From assembly GCA_043721775.1 (NCBI GenBank), contig JAYSQA010000114.1, forward strand, positions 1 through 55,618: a stretch of 55,618 nt of DNA. Reading direction: 5' to 3'. Positions 9,341 to 17,489 of this stretch are shown here, in pieces (the first letter of the stretch is position 1; every line of letters starts with the position of its first letter). Origin of the DNA: Stagnihabitans sp043721775. GTDB lineage: Bacteria; Pseudomonadota; Alphaproteobacteria; Rhodobacterales; Rhodobacteraceae. The notes beneath the pieces were generated by a model. That model was not told the DNA's origin. It saw only the letters and a program-made list of their open reading frames with translations, and made no database searches. Position numbers and translations under genes: made by a program.

Positions 9341-9367
9341 GTAGGGTGGGGTTCAACCCCACCCTAC
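9341..9367. terminator. Bidirectional hairpin between convergent GST and rhodanese genes
   Basis: GTAGGGTGGGG (9341-9351) pairs exactly with CCCCACCCTAC (9357-9367), an 11-bp stem with a 5-base loop. It lies 44 bases after the GST stop and touches the rhodanese stop. It lacks a long T-run, as is common for terminators in high-GC alphaproteobacteria. Confidence 0.65.
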
Positions 9368-9369
9368 GG

Positions 9370-9762
9370 TCACATGCCTTTGTCGAGGGGCTCTTCGACC
9401 GGGCCGCCGGCTTCTTTCCAGTCCTTGAAGCCGCCCAGGTTGAAAACCTGAGTATAGCCCATATCGACCAGCAATTTGCCCGCAAGGGCCGACCGCCCGC
9501 CGCTGGCGCAATGCAGGATCACCGGGCGGTCCTGTTGCAGTTCCGGGTCGTGGTAGGGCGAGGTGGGGTCGGCGCGAAACTCCAGCATACCGCGCGGGAT
9601 GTGGTGTGAACCTGCGGCGCGGCCCATCGCTTCCAGTTCGGGGGCGTCGCGCACGTCAAGCAGCAGGGCGCCTTTGGCAAGCATGTCCTGTGCATCTGTC
9701 GTGCTGATGCGGGGCACGACGGCATTGGCTTCGGCGACAAGGTCTTTGGCGGTGACGGGCAT
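9370..9762 (-). CDS. Rhodanese-like domain protein
   Basis: 130 residues, a single rhodanese domain. The active loop HCASGGRS holds Cys85, which would carry the persulfide; the family's LLDVRD (34-39) and the C-terminal NLGGFKDWKEAGGPV block are present. It is cytoplasmic, with no signal peptide. Its ribosome site AGGAGG overlaps the TAG stop of the upstream TolB-like gene (gap 9 bases), so translation is probably coupled. The sulfur donor and acceptor cannot be read from the sequence. Confidence 0.92.
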   Translation of the reverse strand: MPVTAKDLVAEANAVVPRISTTDAQDMLAKGALLLDVRDAPELEAMGRAAGSHHIPRGMLEFRADPTSPYHDPELQQDRPVILHCASGGRSALAGKLLVDMGYTQVFNLGGFKDWKEAGGPVEEPLDKGM

Positions 9763-9771
9763 TGCGGCCTC

Positions 9772-10602
9772 CTAAAGGTCGGGTTGATAGCGGACGTAGG
9801 CGAAGGCGGTGCCGTTGGGCGACCAGTTGGGCACGTTGATGGTGCCCTGACCGCCAGTGAATTCAAGGATGCGGCGGCGGTTTTGGCCTTCGGTGTCCAT
9901 CAGGACCAAGGCCACGGACAGGTTCGCAGGGTGGCCGGTGGTTCCGGGCGGGTAGGCCATGTACAGCACCGTCTTGCCATTGGGCGAGGGATGGGGGAAC
10001 CAGTTCACATGATCGTCAGCGAACAGCTTGCGTTGACCGGTGCCATCTGTGTTCATCACCCAGATCTGCGCGTGGCCGTCACGGTCGCAGTTGTAGTAGA
10101 TGCGTTTCCCGTCGGCGGAGAAATCGGGGCCGTCGCAATGGCCCTCGCCCATGGTCAGGCGGGTTTCGGGGCAGCCATCCAGCGCCATCGTGTAGACGTC
10201 GACCACCTTCTTGTCGCCACGGGCGGCAACGTAGGTGATGGCTTTTCCATCGGGCGACCAGCCATGCCACCAGCTTGGGGAGTCGGTGGAGATCAGGGTA
10301 GGTTCACCGCCCTCGGCTGGCAGCAGGAAGATTTCCGAGCCTTTGCCCCTATGGTTGGAGATGATGATGTGGCGGCCATCCGGCGAGATGCCGTGGTCAT
10401 TGTTCAGCTTTTCGGCGCTGCCGGTGGCGACGGGGATCAGACTGGGGGTATCCAAGGGCACGCGGTACAGCTTGCCGCCGCCGTTGATCAGCAGGGTTTG
10501 GCCGGACGGGTCCCAGTTTGGCGCTTCGATCACGCTGTCATGGGTCAGCAGAGTGCGGGAGGTGCCTGAAACGAGGTCGTAGATTTCCAGAAAGCTTTGC
10601 AT
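9772..10602 (-). CDS. TolB-like beta-propeller protein, cytoplasmic
   Basis: 276 residues made of repeated PD40/WD40-like blades with the recurring pattern SPDGR/K-x-I (ISPDGRHIIISNHRGKGSEI, WSPDGKAITYVA, FSADGKRIYYNCDRDG, PSPNGKTVLYMA, WSPNGTAFAYVR). This is the propeller half of TolB without the N-terminal domain and without a signal peptide, so it is not the Tol-Pal TolB. It may bind a carbohydrate or protein partner; the role is unknown. It starts one base after the stop of the upstream gene (TGACATG), in a minus-strand unit with the unknown protein and the rhodanese. Confidence 0.8.
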   Translation of the reverse strand: MQSFLEIYDLVSGTSRTLLTHDSVIEAPNWDPSGQTLLINGGGKLYRVPLDTPSLIPVATGSAEKLNNDHGISPDGRHIIISNHRGKGSEIFLLPAEGGEPTLISTDSPSWWHGWSPDGKAITYVAARGDKKVVDVYTMALDGCPETRLTMGEGHCDGPDFSADGKRIYYNCDRDGHAQIWVMNTDGTGQRKLFADDHVNWFPHPSPNGKTVLYMAYPPGTTGHPANLSVALVLMDTEGQNRRRILEFTGGQGTINVPNWSPNGTAFAYVRYQPDL

Positions 10603-10603
10603 G

Positions 10604-11377
10604 TCACTCGCGCGGTTTGGGGGTCAGCAGTTTGGCGGGGCGCAGGGCCTCGGCGGATTTGAAGAGGGCGAAGGTCTGGTTGACGTAATTCACGACGCCG
10701 CTGATCTGGTCCATGTATTTGGTCAGTTCGGGGGTGCGTTCAGCCTCGACCACCTGAAAGGCACGCTCGGGGCCGTCGGCTTCGAACTGGCAGTAGAACA
10801 GGGGCTCGCCGCGCTTCAGGATGATGTCTTTTTCCGGTTCATGCCATTCGAAGGCCCACATGAGCGGGCGGGGCCAGGCGTTCAGCGGGAAGCGCCCGCC
10901 GAAGATGGTGCCGGGCAGGGGGGTGGGGCGATAGTGGGCGAAGGTGCCGATCTGGGAGATGTAGACCAGTTCATCGGCGATGAAGCAGTAGGGCAGGGAC
11001 AGTTGCACGGTGGGGCGGTCGGGGTAGCGCCACTCGGTTTCATTCACCAGTGTCAGAAGTTCGTTCAACTTGTTGGCCCGAACGGGGGAAGCCGTGCCCT
11101 GCCGGTTGATCAGGTGGGCCTTGCCTTTGTCATCGCGGCCAAAGCCGATGTGCAGATCATAGGGGCATTTGATGACGAAATAGCGGCTTTCCATCTGGAT
11201 CACCGCAGGGCAGCGGCTGGCGGATTTGGCGTGGGCCTTGTTGGTCTGGCGGAAGATCAGCCGTTCAGGTGGGTCGAACAGGACGGCACCTTTGTCGGAG
11301 GTCAGGAACCAGCCCACGGTGACGGGGCCGGATTTGGGGCCCTCGTCAGGCCGGTCGAATGCTATGGTGATTTCCAT
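10604..11377 (-). CDS. Conserved hypothetical protein of unknown function
   Basis: 257 residues, no signal peptide and no transmembrane segment. I do not recognise the family. Visible features are a long mixed alpha/beta globular core (KCPYDLHIGFGRDDKGKAHL, then a proline- and tryptophan-rich PLNAWPRPLMWAFEW stretch) and a helical C-terminus. It is directly followed by the TolB-like gene (one base gap) and preceded by the damaged MFS gene 48 bases upstream, so it may be part of a four-gene minus-strand unit. Confidence 0.7.
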   Translation of the reverse strand: MEITIAFDRPDEGPKSGPVTVGWFLTSDKGAVLFDPPERLIFRQTNKAHAKSASRCPAVIQMESRYFVIKCPYDLHIGFGRDDKGKAHLINRQGTASPVRANKLNELLTLVNETEWRYPDRPTVQLSLPYCFIADELVYISQIGTFAHYRPTPLPGTIFGGRFPLNAWPRPLMWAFEWHEPEKDIILKRGEPLFYCQFEADGPERAFQVVEAERTPELTKYMDQISGVVNYVNQTFALFKSAEALRPAKLLTPKPRE

Positions 11378-11425
11378 GAAATGCCCTTTGGTGTGGCGGC
11401 AGTTGACCGCTGCGGGGGCTGGGTG

Positions 11426-12838
11426 TCAACGGGGGACGGCGGCCTTATGTTGCACCAGAGAGGAACCGGCAGACGGGGCCAGTCTGGAGAAGCCAATGGC
11501 CGAAGTGATCGACAATACGGTAATGATGCCGAAAATATAGGGGAAGTTGCCGATGTCGGTGGCGGAGGTGCCGCGCAGGGCGCCTGCCACCGCTAGTCCC
11601 ATGGCGGCGATGGTGATGCCGTTGGAGCCTGACAGTTGTTGCAGGACAGCGGTGAAGGTGGTGGCAGAGGACAGGCGCGGGGCCGAAACCTCGGCGTAGC
11701 CGATGGCGTTGACGGCGGTGAACAGGAGGGAGCGGGACAGGCCGCCGGCGAGGAGGACTGCCAGCATGATCACGACCGGCGTGGTGGGGGTGAAGAGGGC
11801 GGGGCCTGCGAGGAGGACGGAGGAGACGAGGGCGTTACCCATGAGGACGCCGCGAAAGCCGAAGCGCCGCAGCAGGGGTTGGGCCGCGAACTTCATCAGC
11901 ATGGCCCCCATGCCGGACACGAAGGTAAGCGAGCCGGATTGAAAAGCGGTCAGCCCGAAGCCAGGCTGGAACATCAGGGGCAGAAGGAACGGCAAAGCAC
12001 CTACTCCGATGCGGAAGAAAGTGCCCGCGATGATCGAGATGCGGAAGGTTCAGAAGGCGCAGGTCAACGAGGGGGTCCGTGACGTTGAGGGCATGGCGGA
12101 CGAAGGCGATGGTCAGGGCCGCTCCGCCACCGATCAGAAGGGTGACCAGCCACAGGGGGGCAAGGTTCAGGCCGGCAAGGGTCGCGCCGGTCAGGAAAGC
12201 CGCCAGACCGGGGCCGGCCATCAGAAAGCCCTTGGTGTCGATACGGGTGACGGTTTCCTCGCCGATGTTGGGGATCATCAGGGTGGCGAGGATGATGCCC
12301 AGCACGGCGAGGGGGATGTTGATCCAGAAGATCCAGCGCCAGTGCCAGTAAGTGGTGATATAACCGCCGAGTGGTGGTCCGATGACCGGGCCGAGGAGGG
12401 CGGGGACGGTAAGCCATGCCAGCGCGCCGACAAGGCCATCGCGTGGCACGCTGCGCAAGACGATCAGCCGCCCGACCGGCACCATCATCGAGCCGCCGAT
12501 GCCTTGTAGGGGCGGGCCAGGACCAGCTCCCACAGGTTCTGGCTGAGGCCGCAGGCGATAGAGCCGAGGGTGAAGACCATGATCGCCCGCCGGAAAATGG
12601 TGCGCGCGCCGAAGCGGTCGGCGGCCCAGCCGGACGCGGCGATGAAGACGGCGAGGGTGAGGAGGTAGGAGGTCAGGACCAGTTTCAGGTGGATGGGGTC
12701 GGTGGCAAGGTCAATGGACATCGCGGGCAGCGAGGTGGAGAGGACGGATGAGTCGATATTTTCCATCAGCAGCGCGATCGCCACGATCAGCGGCACGGCG
12801 CGCGTCAGGCGCGGGGCGGAAAGGATGATGAAGGCCAT
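11426..12838 (-). pseudogene. MFS drug/solute efflux transporter (DHA2/EmrB type), interrupted by two frameshifts
   Basis: Three consecutive frames together spell one 14-helix DHA2 transporter of about 470 residues. The first segment (from 12838, LLMENIDSSVLSTSLPAMS) runs to ...WELVLARP and then shifts near 12511-12515; adding one base there restores ARALQGIGGSMMVP. The middle segment runs to VDLRLLNLP and shifts again near 12040-12052; the true continuation RISIIAGTFFRIGVGALPFL is in the first frame. As read, translation stops near residue 118. Either the gene is dead or the assembly has two indels. The neighbours on the same strand are intact. It would export small molecules if repaired. 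Confidence 0.82.
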
Positions 12839-12913
12839 GGCGGGTCTGTCCGCGATGGGGCGGGCATGCGCAAGCGGTTGTGCGTAAGGATTTCGTGAAA
12901 GGGGTTGTCAGAA

Positions 12914-12958
12914 TTGGACCGTTCCAATAATGGTTGGGAACAGTGTGGAACGGTCTAA
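12914..12958. promoter_or_regulatory. Pair of LacI-type palindromic operators
   Basis: TTGGACCGTTCCAA (12914-12927) is a near-perfect palindrome around a central CG, the hallmark of LacI-family operators. A second copy on the opposite strand (12945-12958, TTAGACCGTTCCAC when read on minus) matches it at 12 of 14 positions. The centres are 31 bp apart, about three helical turns, which suits looping by a tetramer or two dimers. They lie in the divergent region between the MFS gene and the GMC operon, which encodes a LacI regulator. Confidence 0.6.
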
Positions 12959-13021
12959 CGGGGTCTGGAACCTGGGGCTGGACCGCGTTGCGATAGTGGC
13001 GGGATTTGGCTTGCAGCCGAC

Positions 13022-13113
13022 GGGTGCGGGGGTCTCACACCCCCGCACCCGTTGCCAAGAGCGGGGGTTTCACACCCCCGCACCCCCGTGGGATATTTGA
13101 GCCAGTATGAAAG
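13022..13113 (+). repeat. Palindromic intergenic element, copy B (two hairpins plus conserved tail)
   Basis: Hairpin 1 is GGGTGCGGGGG/CCCCCGCACCC (13022-13032 with 13040-13050, 11-bp stem). Hairpin 2 is GCGGGGGT/ACCCCCGC (13061-13068 with 13074-13081). The tail GATATTTGAGCCAGTATGAA follows, ending 18 bases before the GMC gene start. No plus-strand gene lies upstream, so this copy cannot be explained as a terminator of a gene in the window. The tail's ATG (13107) is in frame with the gene and could be mistaken for its start. Confidence 0.75.
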
Positions 13114-13130
13114 ACCAGCAGGAGAGCGGG

Positions 13131-14624
13131 ATGGCGGAGCCGGACATCATCATCATCGGGTCGGGGATGGGGGGGGCGACATTGGCGGCCTCACTCGCGC
13201 CGTCGGGTCGGAGCATTCTGATACTGGAGCGGGGGGACTGGTTGAAGGATAGTCCGCAGGCGCGGTCGGGGGCGGCGATTTTTGGCGGCTATTTCCGGGC
13301 GGATGAGACGTGGCTGGACCCGGCGGGCAAGGAATTTCATCCGGGGAATTACTATTATCCGGGGGGAAATACCAAGTTCTATGGCGCAGTGTTGCTGCGC
13401 TATCGGGCGGAAGATTTCGCGCCGTTGCAGCATGTCGAGGGGCGCACGCCGGGGTGGCCCTTTGGCTATGAGGTGATGGAGCCGTGGTATGGCAAGGCGG
13501 AGCGCTTGTATAACGTGCGGGGGGCTTTGGGGTATGATGCGACCGAGCCTGCGCATTCGGAGCCCTATCCGTTCCCGCCGGTGCCGGACGAGCCTGTGGT
13601 GGCGGATTTGGCGGCGCGGCTGCGGCGGCAGGGGTTGCAGGTGGGGCCGGTGCCTTTGGGCGTGGATATTGACAAGTGGCTCGCGGGTGGGCCGCAGACT
13701 TTTGACGGTTTTCCCAACACGCGCGGCGGCAAGATGGATGCGGAGACTTGCGGGCTGGCGGAGGCTTTGAAGTGGCCGAATGTGACGTTGCAACGCAATT
13801 CCGAGGTGGTGAAATTACATGCCGAGGGGCGGCGCGTTACCGCTGTCGAATATGTGCGCGAGGGGAAGGTGGAGCTTGTGTCGGCTCCGCTGATTTGCCT
13901 GTGCATGGGGGCGGTGAAGTCTTCGGCGATGCTGTTGAGTTCGGCTACGGCGGAGCATCCGGGGGGGGTGGGGAACAGCTCGGATCAGGTCGGGCGGAAT
14001 TTCATGAACCACAATATCTCGGCCATTCTGGCGTTCAGTCCGTTTCGGAAGAACAGCTCCGTTTATGAGAAGACCATTCAGTTCAACGACTGGTATCTGG
14101 AGGGCGGGCCGGACAACCGGCCTTTGGGCAATGTGCAGATGCTGGGGCGGGTGACCGGGGATATTCTGGCGGCGGAGACGGGGTGGCCTTTGTGGCTGGC
14201 GTCTTATGTCGCGGATTACTCGATGCATCTGATGACGATGTCGGAGGATTTGCCAAAGCCCGAAAGCCGGGTGATGGTGAAGGACGGCAAGATCGTGCTG
14301 CATTGGGAACGCAGCAATTTCAACGCGCACAAGATATTGAACGGGAAATTGAAAGGCGCTTTGCGGCGGGCGGGGTGGCCCTTGGTGGTGTCGAAGACGT
14401 TTGAGCGGAAGTCGCCCAGCCATCAGTGCGGGACGGCGCGGATGGGGGATGATCCGAGGGCCAGTGTCGTGGACCGGAACCTGAAGGCGCATGATCTGGA
14501 CAATCTGTATGTGGTGGATGCGTCGGTGCTGCCGACCTCGGCGGCGGTTAATCCGAGCCTGACGATTGCGGCTTTGGCGCTGCGTGCGGGGGATCATATT
14601 CTGGGGCTAAGCGATGGAGTATGA
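13131..14624 (+). CDS. GMC-family FAD-dependent oxidoreductase (sugar/alcohol dehydrogenase type)
   Basis: 497 residues. The N-terminal Rossmann motif IIIIGSGMGGATLA binds FAD, and the C-terminal block HQCGTARMGDDP...NLYVVDASVLPT with its conserved His is the GMC active-site region. It resembles the large subunits of membrane-linked sugar-acid or sugar dehydrogenases more than choline dehydrogenase, and has no signal peptide. Start: ATG 13131 with AGGAG 6 bases before it; the earlier in-frame ATG 13107 belongs to the intergenic repeat. It overlaps the second GMC gene by 11 bases and is the first gene of a five-gene operon. The substrate is unknown, probably a polyol or sugar acid. Confidence 0.85.
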   Translation: MAEPDIIIIGSGMGGATLAASLAPSGRSILILERGDWLKDSPQARSGAAIFGGYFRADETWLDPAGKEFHPGNYYYPGGNTKFYGAVLLRYRAEDFAPLQHVEGRTPGWPFGYEVMEPWYGKAERLYNVRGALGYDATEPAHSEPYPFPPVPDEPVVADLAARLRRQGLQVGPVPLGVDIDKWLAGGPQTFDGFPNTRGGKMDAETCGLAEALKWPNVTLQRNSEVVKLHAEGRRVTAVEYVREGKVELVSAPLICLCMGAVKSSAMLLSSATAEHPGGVGNSSDQVGRNFMNHNISAILAFSPFRKNSSVYEKTIQFNDWYLEGGPDNRPLGNVQMLGRVTGDILAAETGWPLWLASYVADYSMHLMTMSEDLPKPESRVMVKDGKIVLHWERSNFNAHKILNGKLKGALRRAGWPLVVSKTFERKSPSHQCGTARMGDDPRASVVDRNLKAHDLDNLYVVDASVLPTSAAVNPSLTIAALALRAGDHILGLSDGV

Positions 14625-16179
14625 TTTCATCATCATAGGCGGCGGGTCGGCGGGGGCGGTGCTGGCGGCGCGTTTGAGCGAGGGCGCTTCGCGCGTGCTG
14701 TTGCTGGAGGCGGGGGGGCGGGATCGGCATCCGTTTTACCACCTGCCCGCTGGGTTTGCGAAGATGACGAAGGGGATCGGGTCGTGGGGCTGGCATACGG
14801 TTCCGCAGCGCCACATGAGGGATATGGTGGTCCGCTATACGCAAGCGAAAGTGATTGGCGGCGGGTCTTCTATTAACGCGCAGATTTATACCCGGGGCAA
14901 TGCGCTGGATTATGACGAGTGGCGGCAGATGGGCTGCGCAGGTTGGGCATATGAGGATGTTCTGCCGTATTTCCGCAAGGCGGAGGATAATGACACCTTT
15001 GACAACCGGTATCATGGCAAGGGCGGGCCTTTGGGGGTAAGCATGCCGCGGGCTCCGCTGCCGATTTGTGAGGCTTATTTTGCCGCCGCTGGGCAGTTGG
15101 GGATACCGCGCAACCTGGACATGACGGGGAAGGTTCAGGATGGCGTCGGGTATTACCAGCTGACGCAGAAGAATTACCGGCGGTCCTCGACAGCGGTGGC
15201 CTATTTGCGGCCAGCGCTGCGGCGGGCGAATTTGACGGTGCGGACGGGGGCACAAGTTCGGCGAATTGTGGTCGAGGGCGGTCGGGCGGTTGGGGTGGAA
15301 TTGCCGGAAGGGGTTGTGCGGGGCGGCGAGGTGATCTTGTCGTCGGGGGCGATCGGGTCGCCTCGGTTGTTGCAGCTTTCTGGGATTGGGCCTGCGGATC
15401 ATTTGCGCAGTTTGGGGGTGCCGGTGGTTTTTGATCAGCCGGGGGTCGGGGCGAATTTACAGGACCATGTGGATTTGTATGTCATTGCGGAGTGTACGGG
15501 GCCGCATACCTATGACCGGTATTCCAAGCCGCATTTGTCGGCTTTGGCGGGGTTGCAGTATTTGTTGACCAGGCGCGGGCCTGTGGCCTCCAGCCTGTTT
15601 GAGACGGGCGGGTTCTGGTATGCGGACGAGAACGCCCGCAGCCCGGATATTCAACTGCATCTGGGGTTGGGGTCGGGCATTGAGGCAGGGGTGGCGGCGA
15701 TGCCTCAAGGGGGGGTGACGCTGAACTCGGCATATTTGCGGCCCCGGTCGCGGGGGACAGTGCGGCTTGCCAGTGCGGACCCGCTGGCTGCGCCATTGAT
15801 TGACCCGAACTACTGGGCCGATCCTTATGACAGGGAAATGTCTATCCGGGGGCTGAAGCTGGCGCGAGAGATCATGGCGCAAGATGCGCTGAAGCCCTAT
15901 GTGCTGGCAGAGCGGTTGCCGGGGCCTGATGTGCGGACGGAGCAGGATTATTTCAACTACGCCTGCGCCCATGCCAAGACCGACCATCACCCGGCGGGGA
16001 CCTGCCGGATGGGAGCTGATGCGGAGGCTGTGGTCGATACGCAGTTGCGGTTCAATGGGATTGCGGGGCTGCGGGTTGTCGATGCCTCAATCATGCCGAC
16101 TGTCGTTTCTTCCAACACCAATGCCACCACGATCATGATCGCGGAGAAGGCGGCGGATATGATCAAGGGTGCAAGATGA
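14614..16179 (+). CDS. GMC-family oxidoreductase (choline/alcohol dehydrogenase-like)
   Basis: 521 residues, the full length of the BetA-like group. It shows the FAD motif FIIIGGGSAGAVLAARLSE, the GMC signature region KVIGGGSSINAQIYTRG, the second signature SSGAIGSPRLLQLSGIGP, and the C-terminal HHPAGTCRMG and NTNATTIMIAEKAADMI with the catalytic His and Asn. It oxidises a primary or secondary alcohol; the co-occurring genes argue for a sugar-derived alcohol rather than choline, since no betaine aldehyde dehydrogenase or BetI is present. It overlaps both neighbours, so the two GMC enzymes are made together and may act in sequence on one substrate. Confidence 0.9.
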   Translation: MEYDFIIIGGGSAGAVLAARLSEGASRVLLLEAGGRDRHPFYHLPAGFAKMTKGIGSWGWHTVPQRHMRDMVVRYTQAKVIGGGSSINAQIYTRGNALDYDEWRQMGCAGWAYEDVLPYFRKAEDNDTFDNRYHGKGGPLGVSMPRAPLPICEAYFAAAGQLGIPRNLDMTGKVQDGVGYYQLTQKNYRRSSTAVAYLRPALRRANLTVRTGAQVRRIVVEGGRAVGVELPEGVVRGGEVILSSGAIGSPRLLQLSGIGPADHLRSLGVPVVFDQPGVGANLQDHVDLYVIAECTGPHTYDRYSKPHLSALAGLQYLLTRRGPVASSLFETGGFWYADENARSPDIQLHLGLGSGIEAGVAAMPQGGVTLNSAYLRPRSRGTVRLASADPLAAPLIDPNYWADPYDREMSIRGLKLAREIMAQDALKPYVLAERLPGPDVRTEQDYFNYACAHAKTDHHPAGTCRMGADAEAVVDTQLRFNGIAGLRVVDASIMPTVVSSNTNATTIMIAEKAADMIKGAR

Positions 16180-16487
16180 TACGCCATATCGTACTGATCC
16201 GCTTTCGGGCGGAGGTGACTGAGGCGCAGATTGCAGAGATGTTCACCGCCATCCCCCGGCTGGCGACCATACTGCCGGGCGTGATCGCCCATGGGTCGGG
16301 ACGCAGCGAAAGCCCCGAGAAGATCGAGCGCGGCTATCTGCATGGCTTCATCATCGACTTCACCAGTTGGAGGGATTTGCAGACTTACGCGGACGATCCG
16401 GGCCACAAGGCGTTCGGCGGCCAGTTGGTGGCGCATACTGAAGGCGGCATTGACGGCATTCTGGTCTTTGATCTGGACATGGGCTGA
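16176..16487 (+). CDS. Dabb (stress-responsive alpha/beta barrel) domain protein
   Basis: 103 residues, a single dimeric alpha-beta barrel domain: it begins MIRHIVLIRF, has an internal HGFIIDFTSWRDLQTYADD strand-helix and ends in the hydrophobic strand GILVFDLDMG, all typical of Dabb. Members of this fold can be small enzymes (cyclases, isomerases) or binding proteins. It is coupled by ATGA to the upstream GMC gene and lies 3 bases before the LacI gene, so it probably handles a product of the oxidoreductases. Confidence 0.88.
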   Translation: MIRHIVLIRFRAEVTEAQIAEMFTAIPRLATILPGVIAHGSGRSESPEKIERGYLHGFIIDFTSWRDLQTYADDPGHKAFGGQLVAHTEGGIDGILVFDLDMG

Positions 16488-16490
16488 GCC

Positions 16491-17489
16491 ATGCGGAGGC
16501 CGACCATCATCGACGTCGCCCGTGAGGCGGGGGTTTCGAAATCCACTGTCAGTCTGGTTTTGCAGGAAAGCCCCGCGGTGCGTCCGCAAACGCGGGTCGC
16601 GGTCCGGCAGGTGATGGCCGATCTGGGCTATGTCTACAACCGCAATGCCGCCAATCTGCGGTCTTCGAAGATCGGGCTGATCGGCTTGGTGATCAACGAT
16701 CTGCGCAACCCGTTCTTTGCCGAATTCGCGACCTCACTCCAGATGGCTTTGGCGGCGCGGGGCTATGCCACCGTGATCTCCAATACCAATGAGGACCCGG
16801 CGTTGCAGGCGCAGGTGGTGGCCTCGATGATTGAACACGGGGTGACGGCGGTGGTGATCTCGCCAGCCTATGGGCAGGAAGGGGCGACGTTTGCACCGTT
16901 GAAGGCGGCGGGGTTGCCGGTGTTGCAGGTGCTGCGCAAGGTCGAGGCGGGGACGTTCCCCTTTACCGCACCGGACTATCGTTTGGGCGGGCAACTGGCT
17001 GCGCAGCATCTTGTGGCCAGCGGTGCCCGGCGTATCGCCTTTGTCGGTGGGGTGGAGGGGCGGGCGGTGACGGCAGAGCGGATGGCGGGCTATCTGACGT
17101 GTCTGGCCGATCAGGGCCTGACCCCGCTGATCATACCCGGCCGCGCCAGCCGTGCCTTTGGCCGTGAGGTGGCGCTTAGGCTTGTGAACGACCATCCAGA
17201 GGTGGATGCGGCGATCTGTTTCAATGACCTTGTGGCGCTGGGCCTGCTGTCGGGTTTTGCTGAACTGGGCAGGCCGGTGGGGGCTGCGTTCCGCGTGGTG
17301 GGCTTTGACGATATCGAGGAATGCGCGCAATCCTTCCCCGCTTTGACCTCTGTGCACTGCGACATCGCGGGCTTTGGCGCGCAGGTGGCGGGCACGATTT
17401 TGGCTTGGCTGGAGGATGGCACCGTGCCGCCACCCGAAGCGCATACCCCGGTGCGGCTGGTTGTCCGTGCCTCCAGTGGTGCTCCATGA
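16491..17489 (+). CDS. LacI-family transcriptional regulator
   Basis: 332 residues. The N-terminal helix-turn-helix (TIIDVAREAGVSKSTVSLVL, residues 5-24) is followed by the hinge helix region RNAANLRSSK whose Leu inserts at the central CG of operators. A periplasmic-binding-protein-like effector domain follows (IGLIGLVINDLRNPFF through the C-terminus). The ligand is probably the sugar or sugar acid degraded by this operon. Two LacI-type palindromes lie upstream of the first gene (12914-12958) and are the likely target, implying autoregulation. Its stop overlaps the next start by ATGA. Confidence 0.93.
   Translation: MRRPTIIDVAREAGVSKSTVSLVLQESPAVRPQTRVAVRQVMADLGYVYNRNAANLRSSKIGLIGLVINDLRNPFFAEFATSLQMALAARGYATVISNTNEDPALQAQVVASMIEHGVTAVVISPAYGQEGATFAPLKAAGLPVLQVLRKVEAGTFPFTAPDYRLGGQLAAQHLVASGARRIAFVGGVEGRAVTAERMAGYLTCLADQGLTPLIIPGRASRAFGREVALRLVNDHPEVDAAICFNDLVALGLLSGFAELGRPVGAAFRVVGFDDIEECAQSFPALTSVHCDIAGFGAQVAGTILAWLEDGTVPPPEAHTPVRLVVRASSGAP

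Noticed and set aside
12914..12958. TetR-type operator for the MFS efflux gene
   Set aside because: No TetR gene is adjacent. The CG-centred 14-bp palindromes fit a LacI protein, and one is encoded in the divergent operon.
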